This document shows positions 1 to 9,869 of a DNA stretch of 64,000 nt, piece after piece. Position 1 is the stretch's first letter; each line of letters opens with the position of its first letter. Made by a program: the position numbers and the translations under genes. Source of the DNA: Emiliania huxleyi CCMP1516 (lineage: Eukaryota > Haptophyta > Isochrysidales > Noelaerhabdaceae); the NCBI RefSeq assembly GCF_000372725.1, contig NW_005198751.1, positions 169,809-233,808 of the forward strand, written 5' to 3'. Under the pieces are notes generated by a model that worked only from the letters and a program-made list of their open reading frames with translations, searched no databases and was not told the origin of the DNA.

Positions 1-972
1 CAGCGGCGCAAAGGGAGCCGCCGCCGCTTTCAGCCGCCGCGTCTGCTCCGGGGGGCGCGGACGGCACCCGGCGATGGCGGCGCGGCGGAAGGGCCCGCGC
101 GAGCTCGAGGGCGCCGCTGCCGTCGGCGGGAAGCGGCACGGGTAGGCGTGCAGCTTGAGGCGGTCGAACTGGAGCGCGTTGGCGAGCCGGCCGATGACGC
201 CGAGGGGCGCCGCGGCTGCGGGCCCCGGCTCGGCAGCACGCAGACACGGAGGCGGCGCCGTCGCGAGCAGCAGCGCCGCCTCGGTCTCGAGCAGCAGCTC
301 GTCTGACCACGGCGCGCCCGCCGCCGCCGCGGATTCCGAGCGGAGCGCGAGCTCCTGGAGGAGGGTCTCGCGATCCGGCACGAGGCACGCCAGCGTCGTG
401 CCGCTCTCCCCTCCCCCGGTGGCGCGTCTCGCCGCAGCCTCCGCCTCTGCCTCTGGCGACCGCCGGTCCGAAACTTCGACCGGCAGGCAGCCCTCGATGA
501 AGCGCTTCTCGCAGAGAGCCCAGAGGGCGGGGTTCGAGCGCAGCTGCAGCAGCGGCAGTCGACCGGCCTCGACGCAGCGCAGGAAGCGGTTCGTCTCCGC
601 GGAGTACGGCAGCGCGAGGTCGACATCCTCGATGAGCAGATGCGTCGGCAGCAGCGTCAGCCGCAGGCACTCTCCGCGGCGCGGCGCAGCGGCTGCGAGA
701 CGCCCATTAGTGCCGCCGCCGTTGGAGGGCGAGGCGAGCTTGCTCGTGGACGAGCTGGATTCGCGCAGCCGCGCTTCCAACCTCTGAAGCATTGCGCGCG
801 CGGCCGCCTCCTCGCGGTCGGGTGTCTCATCGTCCTCCCAAGAATGCGACAGCGCGCCGTTCGCCGTGGCGATCGACGGCTGACGCGGGCGGACGGCGTC
901 TCGCTGTCGCTGGGCGAGCGTGCGCAGCTGGCGTCGCTTGAGGCCAAAGCGCAAAGGCTTCTGGTCCGACAT
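1..972 (-). CDS. SPT20-like SAGA complex subunit, 5' part (C terminus beyond window)
   Basis: One frame stays open from the ATG at 972 to the window edge (324 codons, no stop). Residues 103-170 and 195-275 follow the order of the SPT20 core: LRLTLLPTHLLIED, then PYSAE..RFLRCVEAGRLP, then FIEGCLPVEVSDRR (the family's 'YDGCLIVEI.DYR' element), then ACLVPDRETLLQEL and finally ETEAALLLATAPPPCL, close to the family's 'LE..LLLAT..PLCL' box. SPT20 is a structural subunit of the SAGA histone acetyltransferase coactivator and acts in the nucleus. The first 100 residues are basic and low in complexity. The recognition is from memory of the family; the motif order is good but overall identity is probably low. 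The stop codon and any later introns lie outside the window. Confidence 0.72.
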   Translation of the reverse strand, partial: MSDQKPLRFGLKRRQLRTLAQRQRDAVRPRQPSIATANGALSHSWEDDETPDREEAAARAMLQRLEARLRESSSSTSKLASPSNGGGTNGRLAAAAPRRGECLRLTLLPTHLLIEDVDLALPYSAETNRFLRCVEAGRLPLLQLRSNPALWALCEKRFIEGCLPVEVSDRRSPEAEAEAAARRATGGGESGTTLACLVPDRETLLQELALRSESAAAAGAPWSDELLLETEAALLLATAPPPCLRAAEPGPAAAAPLGVIGRLANALQFDRLKLHAYPCRFPPTAAAPSSSRGPFRRAAIAGCRPRPPEQTRRLKAAAAPFAPL

Positions 973-1022
973 GGGGCCAGGCAGGCTGGGAGAAGAATTC
1001 GCGCGTTCGGTTTACTTGGTAA

Positions 1023-1088
1023 AGGCATTGGGGTCACCCCTCGTTTGGCGTGTCCGTTGTATTTATTTATTTATTAGGCATTGGGGTC
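1023..1088 (+). mobile_element. 5'-truncated SINE-like insertion with 13-bp target duplication
   Basis: A 40-bp insert (1036-1075) ending in a (TATT)n tail sits between two copies of aggcattggggtc (1023-1035 and 1076-1088). Its end, gtgtccgttgtatttattta, matches in inverted orientation the sequences beside (AAAT)n at 46316-46352 and 37404-37425, so it belongs to a dispersed family with a TATT tail. Confidence 0.7.
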
Positions 1089-1226
1089 TAGATTCGGAGC
1101 GCTCGCCGAAAAGAGGAGTACGACAAAATAGCGCCCGTGATTGCCTGCACGCTGCCAGCACTGACGGACTCCATACCCGAAAGAAAGAGAGGGGAGCTTG
1201 CAGGAGAGGTGACGAGTGAACTACAG

Positions 1227-1373
1227 GCGCCTCCCTCTCTCTCCGGCTGCGCGCCTGACCGGTGCGGCCTCCGAGTCGGCGTCTAGCGCGCGCGATAAGG
1301 TTTTTGCTCGCCTTCCCTGGGACCCCGTGTTGCGTGACTCTGTGCGATTTCGGGTCCGGGGTTGTGCGTTTAC
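1227..1373 (+). mobile_element. 147-bp SINE-like insertion with 11-bp target duplication
   Basis: Flanked by gtgaactacag at 1216-1226 and 1374-1384, while LINE copy 2 has a single gtgaactacag at the matching place. The 3' end (ccctgggacc ... gggtccggggttgtgcgttt) resembles the 3' end of the insertion at 55781-55953, so the two are members of one short family. Confidence 0.75.
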
Positions 1374-1469
1374 GTGAACTACAGGTAGTGGGGAAGGCAG
1401 CCTCGATCGCCATACAGACATGGGTGCGAAACAACGACAAGACCAAGGCACGGGCAGAGGAGCGAGAGA

Positions 1470-1783
1470 CGAATTTTACCCGTGGTGCACCTGTGTTAGT
1501 GCCAGTGCGCGCCAGTCCCGAGAGAGTGGCGAGCTCCCTCCAACCCACCCGCGCTAGGTCTCGGGTTTGACGCATGGGGTCACTCCCGCGAAACTCGGGA
1601 ACTAGCCGGGGCAGTCGGAGAAGGGGCAACTCCGTGCACTGACGGTCGGCCGCCAGAAAACACGCCTGCGTGGATCGCGTCACACCAATCCTCGCTACCC
1701 AACGCGGCCAAAGGATATCCACCTCGAGAACCTCGAGAGAGAGAGTGTTACAGTTGTTGTCCCAGTCCCGTGCCCAGTGTCGT
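1470..1783 (+). mobile_element. 314-bp insertion with 8-bp direct repeats
   Basis: The insert is absent from LINE copy 2 and is flanked by gcgagaga (1462-1469 and 1784-1791). Its middle (about 1553-1740) has a near-identical inverted copy at 23340-23545. Its first part (ctgtgttagtgccagtgcgc) is also found inverted near 22830-22860. No coding capacity or terminal inverted repeat was seen. The family is unclassified. Confidence 0.65.
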
Positions 1784-2296
1784 GCGAGAGAAGAACATAG
1801 GATGGATAGGGCGCCTGTTCACGGCATGGAGGGTGAGCCACGATGAACGTTAATGAACGTAGAGCCGAACGAGAGGAAGCCGGGGAAGACGACTCCGAGG
1901 AGGACGAAACACCAGTGGTAATCCCGTCGTCAGCTGTCACGATGCACCCGAAGGGGACCCCAGCGCCGACATCATCCGTGAAGGCACAAGTGTTCGAAGA
2001 GAGAGTGGACCTGAGCAACGACATGACTTGGAGGCAAATGATCGGAGTGGGAGTCAGAAATGTGGTCCTTGCGCGAGGGGAGCTCGATAAACTCCAGGGG
2101 CCAAATTATGCCGCGAGGAGGGCGGAGTTACGCAGAGAGGCGAGAGAAGCAGCGAGAGCAAGGCAGACGGCAGCGGCGTCTCAGAATGAGGCCGAGGAGA
2201 GCGATGAGTCAGAGGGTGAAACAGCAGGAGTACGAGAGAGAACGAGGACGAGAGTGGGAAGAACGAGAGGTGGCATGAAGGTCGCTGGACGCTGCG

Positions 2297-2680
2297 TTAT
2301 CCATCGCGTCCGAGTTCTCCAGCTGATCGTTGGTTGTATTTGTTGATTGGTCCTTTAAATCTCCTGGGTTGGCGTGCCCCGAGAGCTGCGTCTGGAGCTC
2401 CCGAGGCACATCGCCACACGACCCCGGCGTCGGCGCTCAAACAGGCCCGAGGACAGGACACTCCCTGTCCACACATACAATCAGAGAACACTCGCGTGCA
2501 AGGGAAGAGGAGGGTGGGTCACGCGAGATTGCGCACGACTCGGACGATGGGGTTGAGCAAGCAGCCCGAGAAGCTGCGAGCCGACGGCGACGCGCTTTCG
2601 GCGTTTACGTGATATGCTTGCTGTTCCCCTCTCCTCACGTTGTTGGATAACCTACATAGCCGCTGCGCGGCTATCTCCGA
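2297..2680 (+). mobile_element. Short unit (A) of a head-to-tail pair with shared ends, 384 bp
   Basis: The first 152 bp (2297-2448) are repeated at 2681-2832, and the last 162 bp (2519-2680) at 4243-4404. Only 70 bp (2449-2518) are private to this unit. It starts ttatccatcgcg and ends with a hairpin (atagccgc tgc gcggctat) followed by ctccga. A ggataa that is the inverse of the start lies about 30 bp inside the 3' end. Comparison with the empty site in LINE copy 2 shows that the pair was inserted into LINE sequence between gctgcg and agaatt. Confidence 0.7.
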
Positions 2681-4404
2681 TTATCCATCGCGTCCGAGTT
2701 CTCCAGCTGATCGTTGGTTGTATTTGTTGATTGGTCCTTTAAATCTCCTGGGTTGGCGTGCCCCGAGAGCTGCGTCTGGAGCTCCCGAGGCACATCGCCA
2801 CACGACCCCGGCGTCGGCGCTCAAACAGGCCCATCGCGCCGGCTGCCGGAGTGGAGTCCCAGGTTGTCTCATAAAGGCCCATCGACAAATTGGGGTCGCC
2901 GCCCGGTAGGAGGTGGCGGCCGTAGCTGCCCCGGGCGTGTAGTTGCTGCTCCAATCGCACATCGATCCCATCGCATGTGGCCCGAATGCTCAAATTGAAC
3001 GTCTCGCAAGCTGTGGCAGGGCGATCCTCCCTTCGGTGGAAGGGAGATCTCTAGCCTCCTGACGAGGTTGCCCTCCGCCTGGCTGTTTGGCGACAGCGAT
3101 TAACACCTCCGCAGTTGCGTCGGTCCGCGCCACAGGTAGAGACGTTGAGCTCGACAAATGTCGGAGCAGCAGGGGATGCGGTGCACCTTGGTACCCATGT
3201 CTGGTGTGGGGAGCCCGGTCGACCCTGCCCCCACCCCAAAACATGTTGCCTTCGCCTCGCGGCTCAGCGGTAACTGGGTGCACCTTGTTAGGTTCACGCC
3301 GGCCCAGCTCAGGTATGTCACGTTCACGCCGCCCCAGCTCTCGTCCAGTGCCAATTCCTGCAAGGGAACAGCCAGGACGGGCCCGCCACCGGCGGGCGGG
3401 CGGGGGGGGCGGGGCGAGGGCAGGGCGGGCTGACAGGGCGGGCGCCTGTACAGGCTCTGCTGCTCAGCTCCGCCACGCTTGTCATCTCGAGCTCTGTGAT
3501 GCGTCAGAGGTCCATTACCTCCTCGCGCCCACCGCCCATGTAGGCTCGCTCGAGATGGCTCACAAGCCTCACAGGTGGCCACAAGGCCTCGATGGTGGCT
3601 GTCAAGCCTCGGCTTACCCAGACACGCCTCTAGCACCCTTTGGCGTACCGCTGGTCGCCACAGCGGTCGCCTCTTTGTGTTCGCCACGATGGGGTCGTCA
3701 CACATTGTGGACGTCCGACTGTGTGGACGCCATGGCGCGGCCTTGGCCTCACGCCATGGACGCCACTGTGGGGCTCGCCTGGCGTTCTCGCCCGGTCGGC
3801 ACCCTTGTGTCGGGACGCCACGTCGTGATCTCGCCCCTTGTGGTCGACACTGAGGTCGCCAACTGTGGACGCCAGCAGCTTACCTTTGGCTTGCTATTGG
3901 CATGCCTCTGGCTTGCCTCTGGAGGACTCGGTCATCCGTCCTCGGACAGCTCCAGCTGAGGCCCAATGCCTTGGCGGCGGCGGGTTGGGGAGCTGTCTCT
4001 CTGGGCGTCACGTTGCATACTGTCTTGCACGTGGCCCCAGTGGAGGTCTGCCCATGTGGGCCGGCCTCTTCCTTGCCGCACCAGTACGGTTCCTGCGCTG
4101 CCTGCATTGCAATCGACATTGCGGCGGCATGCGGCGGCATTGTGACGGAACGTCTGGGTGCGGCGGAACGTCGGCTCGAAAGGCCCATCGCCGACGATAT
4201 GATGCGCCTGCCCCACTGGCGTGGGATCAGGGCGAGATGTCATCACGCGAGATTGCGCACGACTCGGACGATGGGGTTGAGCAAGCAGCCCGAGAAGCTG
4301 CGAGCCGACGGCGACGCGCTTTCGGCGTTTACGTGATATGCTTGCTGTTCCCCTCTCCTCACGTTGTTGGATAACCTACATAGCCGCTGCGCGGCTATCT
4401 CCGA
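2681..4404 (+). mobile_element. Long unit (B) of the head-to-tail pair, 1724 bp
   Basis: It begins at the base after unit A ends and has the same 152-bp start and 162-bp end, with a private 1410-bp core (2833-4242). The core has several overlapping ORFs but none with recognisable protein motifs. It contains small internal repeats such as gttcacgccg and tgtggacgcc. Identical ends with different cores, a 3' hairpin and an internal inverted copy of the 5' end recall Helitron2/Helentron-type rolling-circle elements, but no Rep/helicase is encoded and no canonical CTRR end is present. The class is therefore a hypothesis. Confidence 0.6.
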
Positions 4405-4740
4405 AGAATTGGTTGAGAAACTGCGAAGAGAGATAGGAAGTGGTAGACGCCCGAGGGTGGGCGCGACGGCTAGCACCACACTCCTCTCCTTAAAATCCCT
4501 GTGTGGTGGCGGCGTGCCGTCCTCCCATCCCTCCCTTGGGTATGAGTTTTATTTCTTTTGTGTGTGTGTGGCAACGCGCGAGGGACGGAATGGCCACTGG
4601 GGCCACTGCTATCCCTCCAAATTTTTATTTCTTTCTTTACGAAATGCAAATGAAAGGTGAGAAGAGCCACATACATGTACTACTGCGAATGAGCGGCGGG
4701 CGCGTGGTGGATCATCCCCACTCACCCTTGTGTTTCTGCA

Positions 4741-5391
4741 TCAACTACACTCTACTCGCCACCACCTCGGGTCCAGAGGTCCCAGCGGGAAGCGAGCGAG
4801 CCAGTAGTCGCGCCCGTAGTCGACCAGGAGCTCCTCGCCCGGCTTCACCTCGCGGCTGGTGCAGAACATGGTCGCGCCGTGTTCCGGTGAGAGCCCACTG
4901 CGCGGAGGCACGTAGAAGGAAGCGGTATTCGCGCGCCTCCAGGAGTGATTGATGTAGCGAAGCCACGAAGAGCGCGATGCGTCCTCGGCGTCTGTAATGT
5001 GGCTCTCGCACAGCGCGATGGCGTAGTCGCCGCTCGTGTCGCCCGCCGCTCTGCGCTGCACAAACTCCTCCGTCGGGAGCAGGTCTCCCGTGTACCATCC
5101 CACAAGCTCTCCGCGGCGCAGCCGCCGCCGCGCGAAGGCACCGCTGCCACGCCAGGCCCCGACACGCTTGATCTCAACATCTCGCCCTGGCCGGAGCCCG
5201 CCAAGGCTAACCAGCGGCGAGTAGTCGAGGGCGGTCAGGCGCCGCACAGCGAAAACCGAGCGATCGAGGAGGCCATGCGCCACGAGGCTTCCAGAGCTCG
5301 TCATGCCGGCGAGCACGAGGGCGGCCATGGCCGACCTCTCTCGACGAGCTGCGGCGGAGGTGTGCTGTCCTCTGGGCCGGCCTGTCACCAC
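4741..5391 (-). CDS. SET-domain protein
   Basis: A single-exon frame of 216 residues. From about residue 75 it carries the SET signature in order: SGAFARRRLRRGELVGWYTG (the G.G.F.. and Y.G parts), SSWLRYINHS (residues 142-150, the R.INHS SAM and substrate site) and EVKPGEELLVDYGRDYW (the GEEL..DYG box). SET proteins methylate lysines on histones or other proteins using SAM. The domain is compact and lacks visible pre-SET or post-SET cysteine clusters, which points to a small lone-SET protein. Met22 (5328) is an alternative start and is followed by a hydrophobic stretch (residues 22-48) that could be a leader. It lies just downstream of LINE copy 1 and in the opposite orientation. The substrate cannot be told. 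Confidence 0.88.
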   Translation of the reverse strand: MVTGRPRGQHTSAAARRERSAMAALVLAGMTSSGSLVAHGLLDRSVFAVRRLTALDYSPLVSLGGLRPGRDVEIKRVGAWRGSGAFARRRLRRGELVGWYTGDLLPTEEFVQRRAAGDTSGDYAIALCESHITDAEDASRSSWLRYINHSWRRANTASFYVPPRSGLSPEHGATMFCTSREVKPGEELLVDYGRDYWLARFPLGPLDPRWWRVECS

Positions 5392-6435
5392 ACACCCAAA
5401 TCGCAGCGTGCCGAGGCGAGCGCTGCAAGACCAGACAGAGGCGAGCGCGAGAAAGAAGTCGCGCGCGTGGCGTGGGGCGGTTGAGCATCCCTCCGGGGGA
5501 CCCTCTGCGCCGGGGAGGCGTTGTTGGAGGCTAGGACGCGTCCGTCGCCTTTTTCAAACTCGGGGTCCCACTCCGCTGCGCTCCGACCCGAATTTGGAGG
5601 GCCATGAAATTTAAGGTGTTGCTTGCTGCGCAAAAGGGGCGCACGCGCGCCGAGAGCTCTTTTTGGAGACCAGACCTTTCGATGGTTCATGCTTTCTATG
5701 TCTATCTATCATGCTTCATATGACACGACACGCGGTGGTGGGAGCTGGTGGAGCTGTCAGCTGATCGATCCAAGCGGGTGGGGAGTGGGGGGCATGGCTG
5801 GGCATGCAGGTCCGCCAGTCGGCCCGGCCTCTGACGTGGTGCTGCCGCTGCATTCGCTGAAGAAGAGAGGTGCGACGGCTTGATTTGGAGGCACTGGAGG
5901 CGAGGGTGGGGAAGGGAAGGCTGAGCCGGGCCGTGAGGGGCTGATGGCGCTGGCCAGCGCGGGGTGTGAGATGCCGTCGTCGTCGTATACTGCTGGCCCT
6001 CGCCCTCAGTTGCCAGGGCTGTGGGCTGCAGAATTGGCGTCTGTGGCGTCTACGCAGGCTCTGCAGCGTGATGGCTGGCGGGACTGCGAGGCCGGCGGCA
6101 GCGGAAGGAGAGGCTGGGCACGAGCCAGGAACAGGCTGGCCAGGTCCGCAGGTGGCTGCGCTCGGGCGAGGCGCGCGCGCACATGGCAGGCCGAGCAGGC
6201 TCGGCATATATGGTGAACCCCCGATGTCGCGATGGCGGTCCCGCTTTTCCGCGATCATTTCGTCCGTCCAATCGAAGGAAGCGCCAACGAAGCCTCGTTC
6301 TACGAGGGGAGCGACGACGAACTCTAGAAGCGGCCGCCGAGCCCTTCCCGCGGCGCAACCCTAGCAGCGCAGCGGGCAGGGCGGCTCGCGCAGCGCCCGC
6401 GCGATCGCGCACCGCGCCGCGCGCGCGCGAGCGAG
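5392..6435. other. Intergenic, no gene seen
   Basis: Possible divergent regulatory region upstream of the SET gene. Six-frame ORFs here lack motifs and coding-like periodicity. The stretch 5690-5760 is less GC-rich than its surroundings. Confidence 0.5.
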
Positions 6436-6437
6436 CG

Positions 6438-6483
<46 letters not shown>

Positions 6484-6567
6484 GACACACACACACACGC
6501 ACACACACACACACACACACGCACACACACACACACACACACACCGACACACACACGCACACGCACA

Positions 6568-6599
<32 letters not shown>

Positions 6600-6614
6600 C
6601 ACACACACGCACGC
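6436..6614. repeat. (AC)n / (GCAC)n microsatellite
   Basis: About 180 bp of AC dinucleotide repeat, interrupted by cg and passing into gcac tetramers near 6560-6615. Long ORFs read through it on both strands are artefacts of the repeat. Confidence 0.95.
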
Positions 6615-6715
6615 ACTCCCAGAAATACTGAGGAGCCGTGCAGTGCCTAGCTATATGTCTGTGTGTGCTGTGTGTCACACGTCACAGTGGTGGTGGTGCA
6701 CGCCCTCCGTGCTCC

Positions 6716-6800
6716 GAGCGGGGCGGGGTCTGCCCGTCGGGTTGTTGCCCAAATCCCACCAGGGGTTGTCTGCTCTATTTATTTATTTATGTAGGCGTAA
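6716..6800 (+). repeat. SINE-like fragment with (TATT)n tail
   Basis: The end gtctgctctatttatttatt resembles the 3' end of the SINE family seen complete at 54296-54403 and inverted at 18830-18960. The upstream gagcggggcgggg also matches that family. Confidence 0.5.
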
Positions 6801-6897
6801 GAGGCCTTACACAGAGAGATGGCTGTGGGCGTGCCTCTATTCACTCGTCCTCCCCTAACACTCCTAGACACGTGTCTCAACGTCTCATTTGCGCGAC

Positions 6898-8649
6898 TCA
6901 ATTCAGCACGCACGACTCGTAGGTGGGAATCATGTACTTGATGTTGATGAAGGCGTCCTCGCCTACAGGCATGCACTCGTGTAAGCTTGGTCGCTTGCTC
7001 CGCCTGTGCCCACGCCCTTCTTGGCGGCGGCTGGCACCGCCATGCAGCTCAAACAGCTCGAGCGTCTCCGTGATGAGGTCTCCGAGCGTCTTTCGCTTGA
7101 TCTGAGCGTAGTCGATGCCGTCGCCAAGGTTCTTGTTGTCGCTCTTGAACAGGTTGAAGATGGGCAGGATCTGGCGGTAGTACGGCACCAGCGCCTGCCC
7201 AAAACAGGGGAGGGATTGTCGGTTGCATCGAAAGCGGCGTTTGTCCGTGAAGGGCTGCGCGTGGGCGTCAAGGGGGCGAGGAAGAAAAGCCAGGGAAAGA
7301 AGGCGTGGCAGCGCAGGTGGGCAAGCGCAGGCACCTCGCCAATCATCTCGCCCGACACCACCATCTGCTGCAGCACCTTGAGGGTGGTGCAAATGACCTG
7401 CACGGAGCAGGGTGCAATGAAAAGCGTTTCTGCGCCTCTGCCCATTGACAGGCGCGCACCTGCCGGTCGCGAGTGTTGAGTGCGGTCTTGATCGGGATGA
7501 TCAGCTGCGGGATGACCTATTCGACGACGCGGAGGTGACCGCCGGAGCGAGCGCGAGCCTCCGCCATGCAAGAGGGTAGGTGCCGGCAAGATCTTGGAGC
7601 CACCGTGCTCCAAGAGGTCAAAGATGCCCTGAATCGACAGGAAGCGGTACGGCTCCTCCTTCTCACGCATCCCGTCGAAGAAGATGGGCAGGTAGTGGTG
7701 GTAGTCCAGCTTCTCGATGTCAACCTGTGGAGTGGAGGGCGATCCGTCCAGCGTCACCCGAGCGCTGCAGAGGCTGCGCATGATGAGATGAGTTGTGTCG
7801 CGCTCCGCAGCAGCTTCGGAGCGGTCTCCTTGCAAGCCACGGAGGTCTCCCGCGCACCTTCCATCCGACGCGGTTGTGGCATCCGCGATGCTCGACTTGA
7901 ATGGGCAGGTCGCCACGCTCGTAAAAGCGACGGAACTCGGTGTTTGGTGGATTTTCCCTCTGCTTGAAAGCGCCTGCAAGTCGTATGAGATTTGGTGTCG
8001 GTGATCCGGTTTCAGAGATGAAGGTTATCCACAGCCACTCGGCGCCGCAGGAGGGTGGGGACGGCTGCCCTCGATCCTCTGGCTTGCGGCAGACGGAGAG
8101 GGAGGAGGTCATGCCGCCATTTCCTGATCGCAGTAGTCACCGCCTTGAGTGGAGCGTCACGCGCGGGGGGGAGGGGGGAGGGGGGGAGGGGGGGGGGGGG
8201 CGTGATTTCGTCACCGGTGTGGCCCTTGAGGTGATCCGAGGCCGTGAAGTCCGACTTGAAGGAGTACCTGGTGATGTGGAGAGAGGACGAGCTGAAGTCG
8301 TTGGCTGGCGAGGCGGAGCTTGGTGGCGCTGGTGGAGCAAAGGAGAGGCGGCAGCGGTGACAAATAGGGTCGAGCGATATGAAAGGTAGGGTCGAGCGAT
8401 AAGAAAGGGGCGGTGAGAGAGATGCAAGCAGGGAGCGTCCCGCGATACGTCCGATAGATAAGCTGGCTCTCACGTCATCGTCGCTGCATTGTACTCGGGC
8501 AGCGGCTCTGTCGGCTTCGAGATGACGTGGCCGCCAGCGCGGCGCGTGACGTCGCAGTCGTCAGTGCGATCAAAGCACGAGTTCGACTCGGCGTGCCTCG
8601 TTGAACCGCCGTCAGGTCGCCGGTACAGCTTTTGGCTCGCCCAGTCGTC
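6898..8649 (-). CDS. PACRG: PACRG (parkin co-regulated gene protein), multi-exon
   Basis: Exons in minus order, all frame-compatible: 8649-8474 (5' limit uncertain), 8267-8215, 7973-7858, 7724-7584, 7516-7460, 7397-7335, 7194-7038, 6962-6898. The joined product reads [105 protein letters not shown] and [16 protein letters not shown], which is PACRG end to end. PACRG is an axonemal protein of the inner junction between doublet A and B tubules and of basal bodies, so the organism builds motile cilia. Six introns are GT-AG; the one after KILP (7517-7583) starts GC. The intron 7974-8214 holds a G-rich tract. The N-terminal exon ([11 protein letters not shown]) is placed by splice phase only. Confidence 0.95.
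8163..8203 (+). repeat. G-rich tract inside a PACRG intron
   Basis: Runs of 6-14 G separated by single A. Could form G-quadruplex structures on the plus strand; no other content. Confidence 0.9.
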
Positions 8650-8865
8650 CTGCAGCGCAGGGCGACGACTGGTCGGCCGTGGTAGAGCGAGCGCAGGAGC
8701 ACGTGGATCCACAGCAGAGAGCAGAGCGTGGGCCAGAGAAGAAGGGAGTAAATGTAGGGGCTGAGAGGACGACGGCCTAGGTCTGCTGGCTACAGAGTAA
8801 GAAGGGACTCGAGGCTCTGCGCGTGCTGGTGCCTGGACGAGCGTGCTTGCGACAGAAAACACCAT

Positions 8866-9869
8866 CTCCGCCGCCCAGCCTCCTGTGCGGGATGGGAAGA
8901 GGAGTGCTCAGCCAGAGTCGTGAGTCAGCTCGCGTGGGGCGGATGGTCAGAGCACTGTGCGCGCGCCGATGCTGGACTGCGGCGGTGTGTGTAACGATTG
9001 TGATGCAGAAGAATTTTTGTTTGTTGCGATTTTTACAATTTGAAATCAGAAAAAAATCCATGCCACCCGGGCCGCCCGGGCCGGACAAAGAGGGGACACA
9101 CAACGGTCTGATAACGGTCCAAGTCGATGGCGGGTACCAACCAACCAGTACTCGTAAGTGATCTGTGATCTGTAAGGGTCCGCCCGCAGGCGCATTTTGT
9201 ATACCGAGGCGGTGCCCGGTGCCGAGCGCAGGCAGAGCCCACAGGTCGGACCTTAAGACAGCATTGTAGATCCCTGGGCGAGGGTGATGGAGGGGGGGGT
9301 CCGGCGGCGGAGCACCCACCTCCTCCCGGCGTGCCGGGAGGCAGGATGTCATCCCCCGTTGATCCAGGCCGCCCCGTCGGGGGTAGACCGCTCGTCTAGC
9401 CAATCAGCCTTAAGCGAGCGGTCTGGCCGTTGGAATGGCCGAGTTTGGTGTGGGCTTGCGTCCTCGCCGAGTAAGTAAGTAAGTAAGTAAGTAAGTGATC
9501 TGTGATCTATCTGTAAGGGTCCGCCCGCAGGCGCATTTTGTATACCGAGGCGGTGCCCGGTGCCGAACCTGTCGGACCTTGAGACAGCATTGTAGATCCC
9601 TGGGCGAGAGGGTGGTGGCGATAGGTAGGCGTTCTGCTGCTAGGGGAAACCCGGAGCGCGGAGCTAACCCTCGGACGGAGACCCGTGTTCATAGTGGGGG
9701 AAATGGTGATTTTTGAATGAACGCCTCGCGCAAAACCACCGCTACCATGCCAAAGAAGACCCTTGTGGGCTATCCAGAACACCTAAGATCATGCCCTAGC
9801 TCTAAAGTGGGCCCGAGATACGCCAGCTAAACCCCGGATTTTTTCCGGCAGCGGGCCACACATGGCCGG
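8866..9869. repeat. Intergenic repeats: duplicated 110-bp segment and (TAAG)n
   Basis: The segment 9158-9290 (gatctgtgatctgtaagggt ... gtagatccctgggcga) is repeated directly at 9498-9610, with a (TAAG)n run at 9474-9497 between them. Part of a wider repeat (gggaaacccgg..cggagacccgtgtt) shared with 14640-14775 and 18683-18790 lies at 9640-9700. No gene is recognised. Confidence 0.7.

Larger units (their letters stand above)
1076..4560 (+). mobile_element. LINE copy 1 (3' part), interrupted by several insertions
   Basis: The segments 1076-1226, 1385-1469, 1792-2296 and 4405-4545 together align collinearly with 55525-56570 (LINE copy 2). They encode remnants of a charged protein, e.g. DLSNDMTWRQMIGVGVR and LRREIGSGRRPRVG. 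The copy ends with the family 3' terminus (cctccc-rich, 4484-4545), found five times in the window. Compared with copy 2 it has gained insertions at 1227-1373, 1470-1783 and 2297-4404, so it is old and non-functional. The RNase H and reverse transcriptase parts are absent here. Confidence 0.75.

Noticed and set aside
155-787. Plus-strand Ser/Arg-rich ORF at the window start
   Set aside because: It is the antisense shadow of the SPT20-like frame.
3087-3959. A 290-aa ORF in the core of unit B
   Set aside because: No motif, and overlapping frames of similar length exist on the other strand.
2519-4404. The 162-bp repeats at 2519-2680 and 4243-4404 as long terminal repeats of one element
   Set aside because: Each is paired with a 152-bp start repeat, which fits two complete head-to-tail units better than one element with terminal repeats; no retroelement protein lies between them.
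6361-6678. Cys/Val-rich and Thr/His-rich ORFs
   Set aside because: They are frames through the AC microsatellite.
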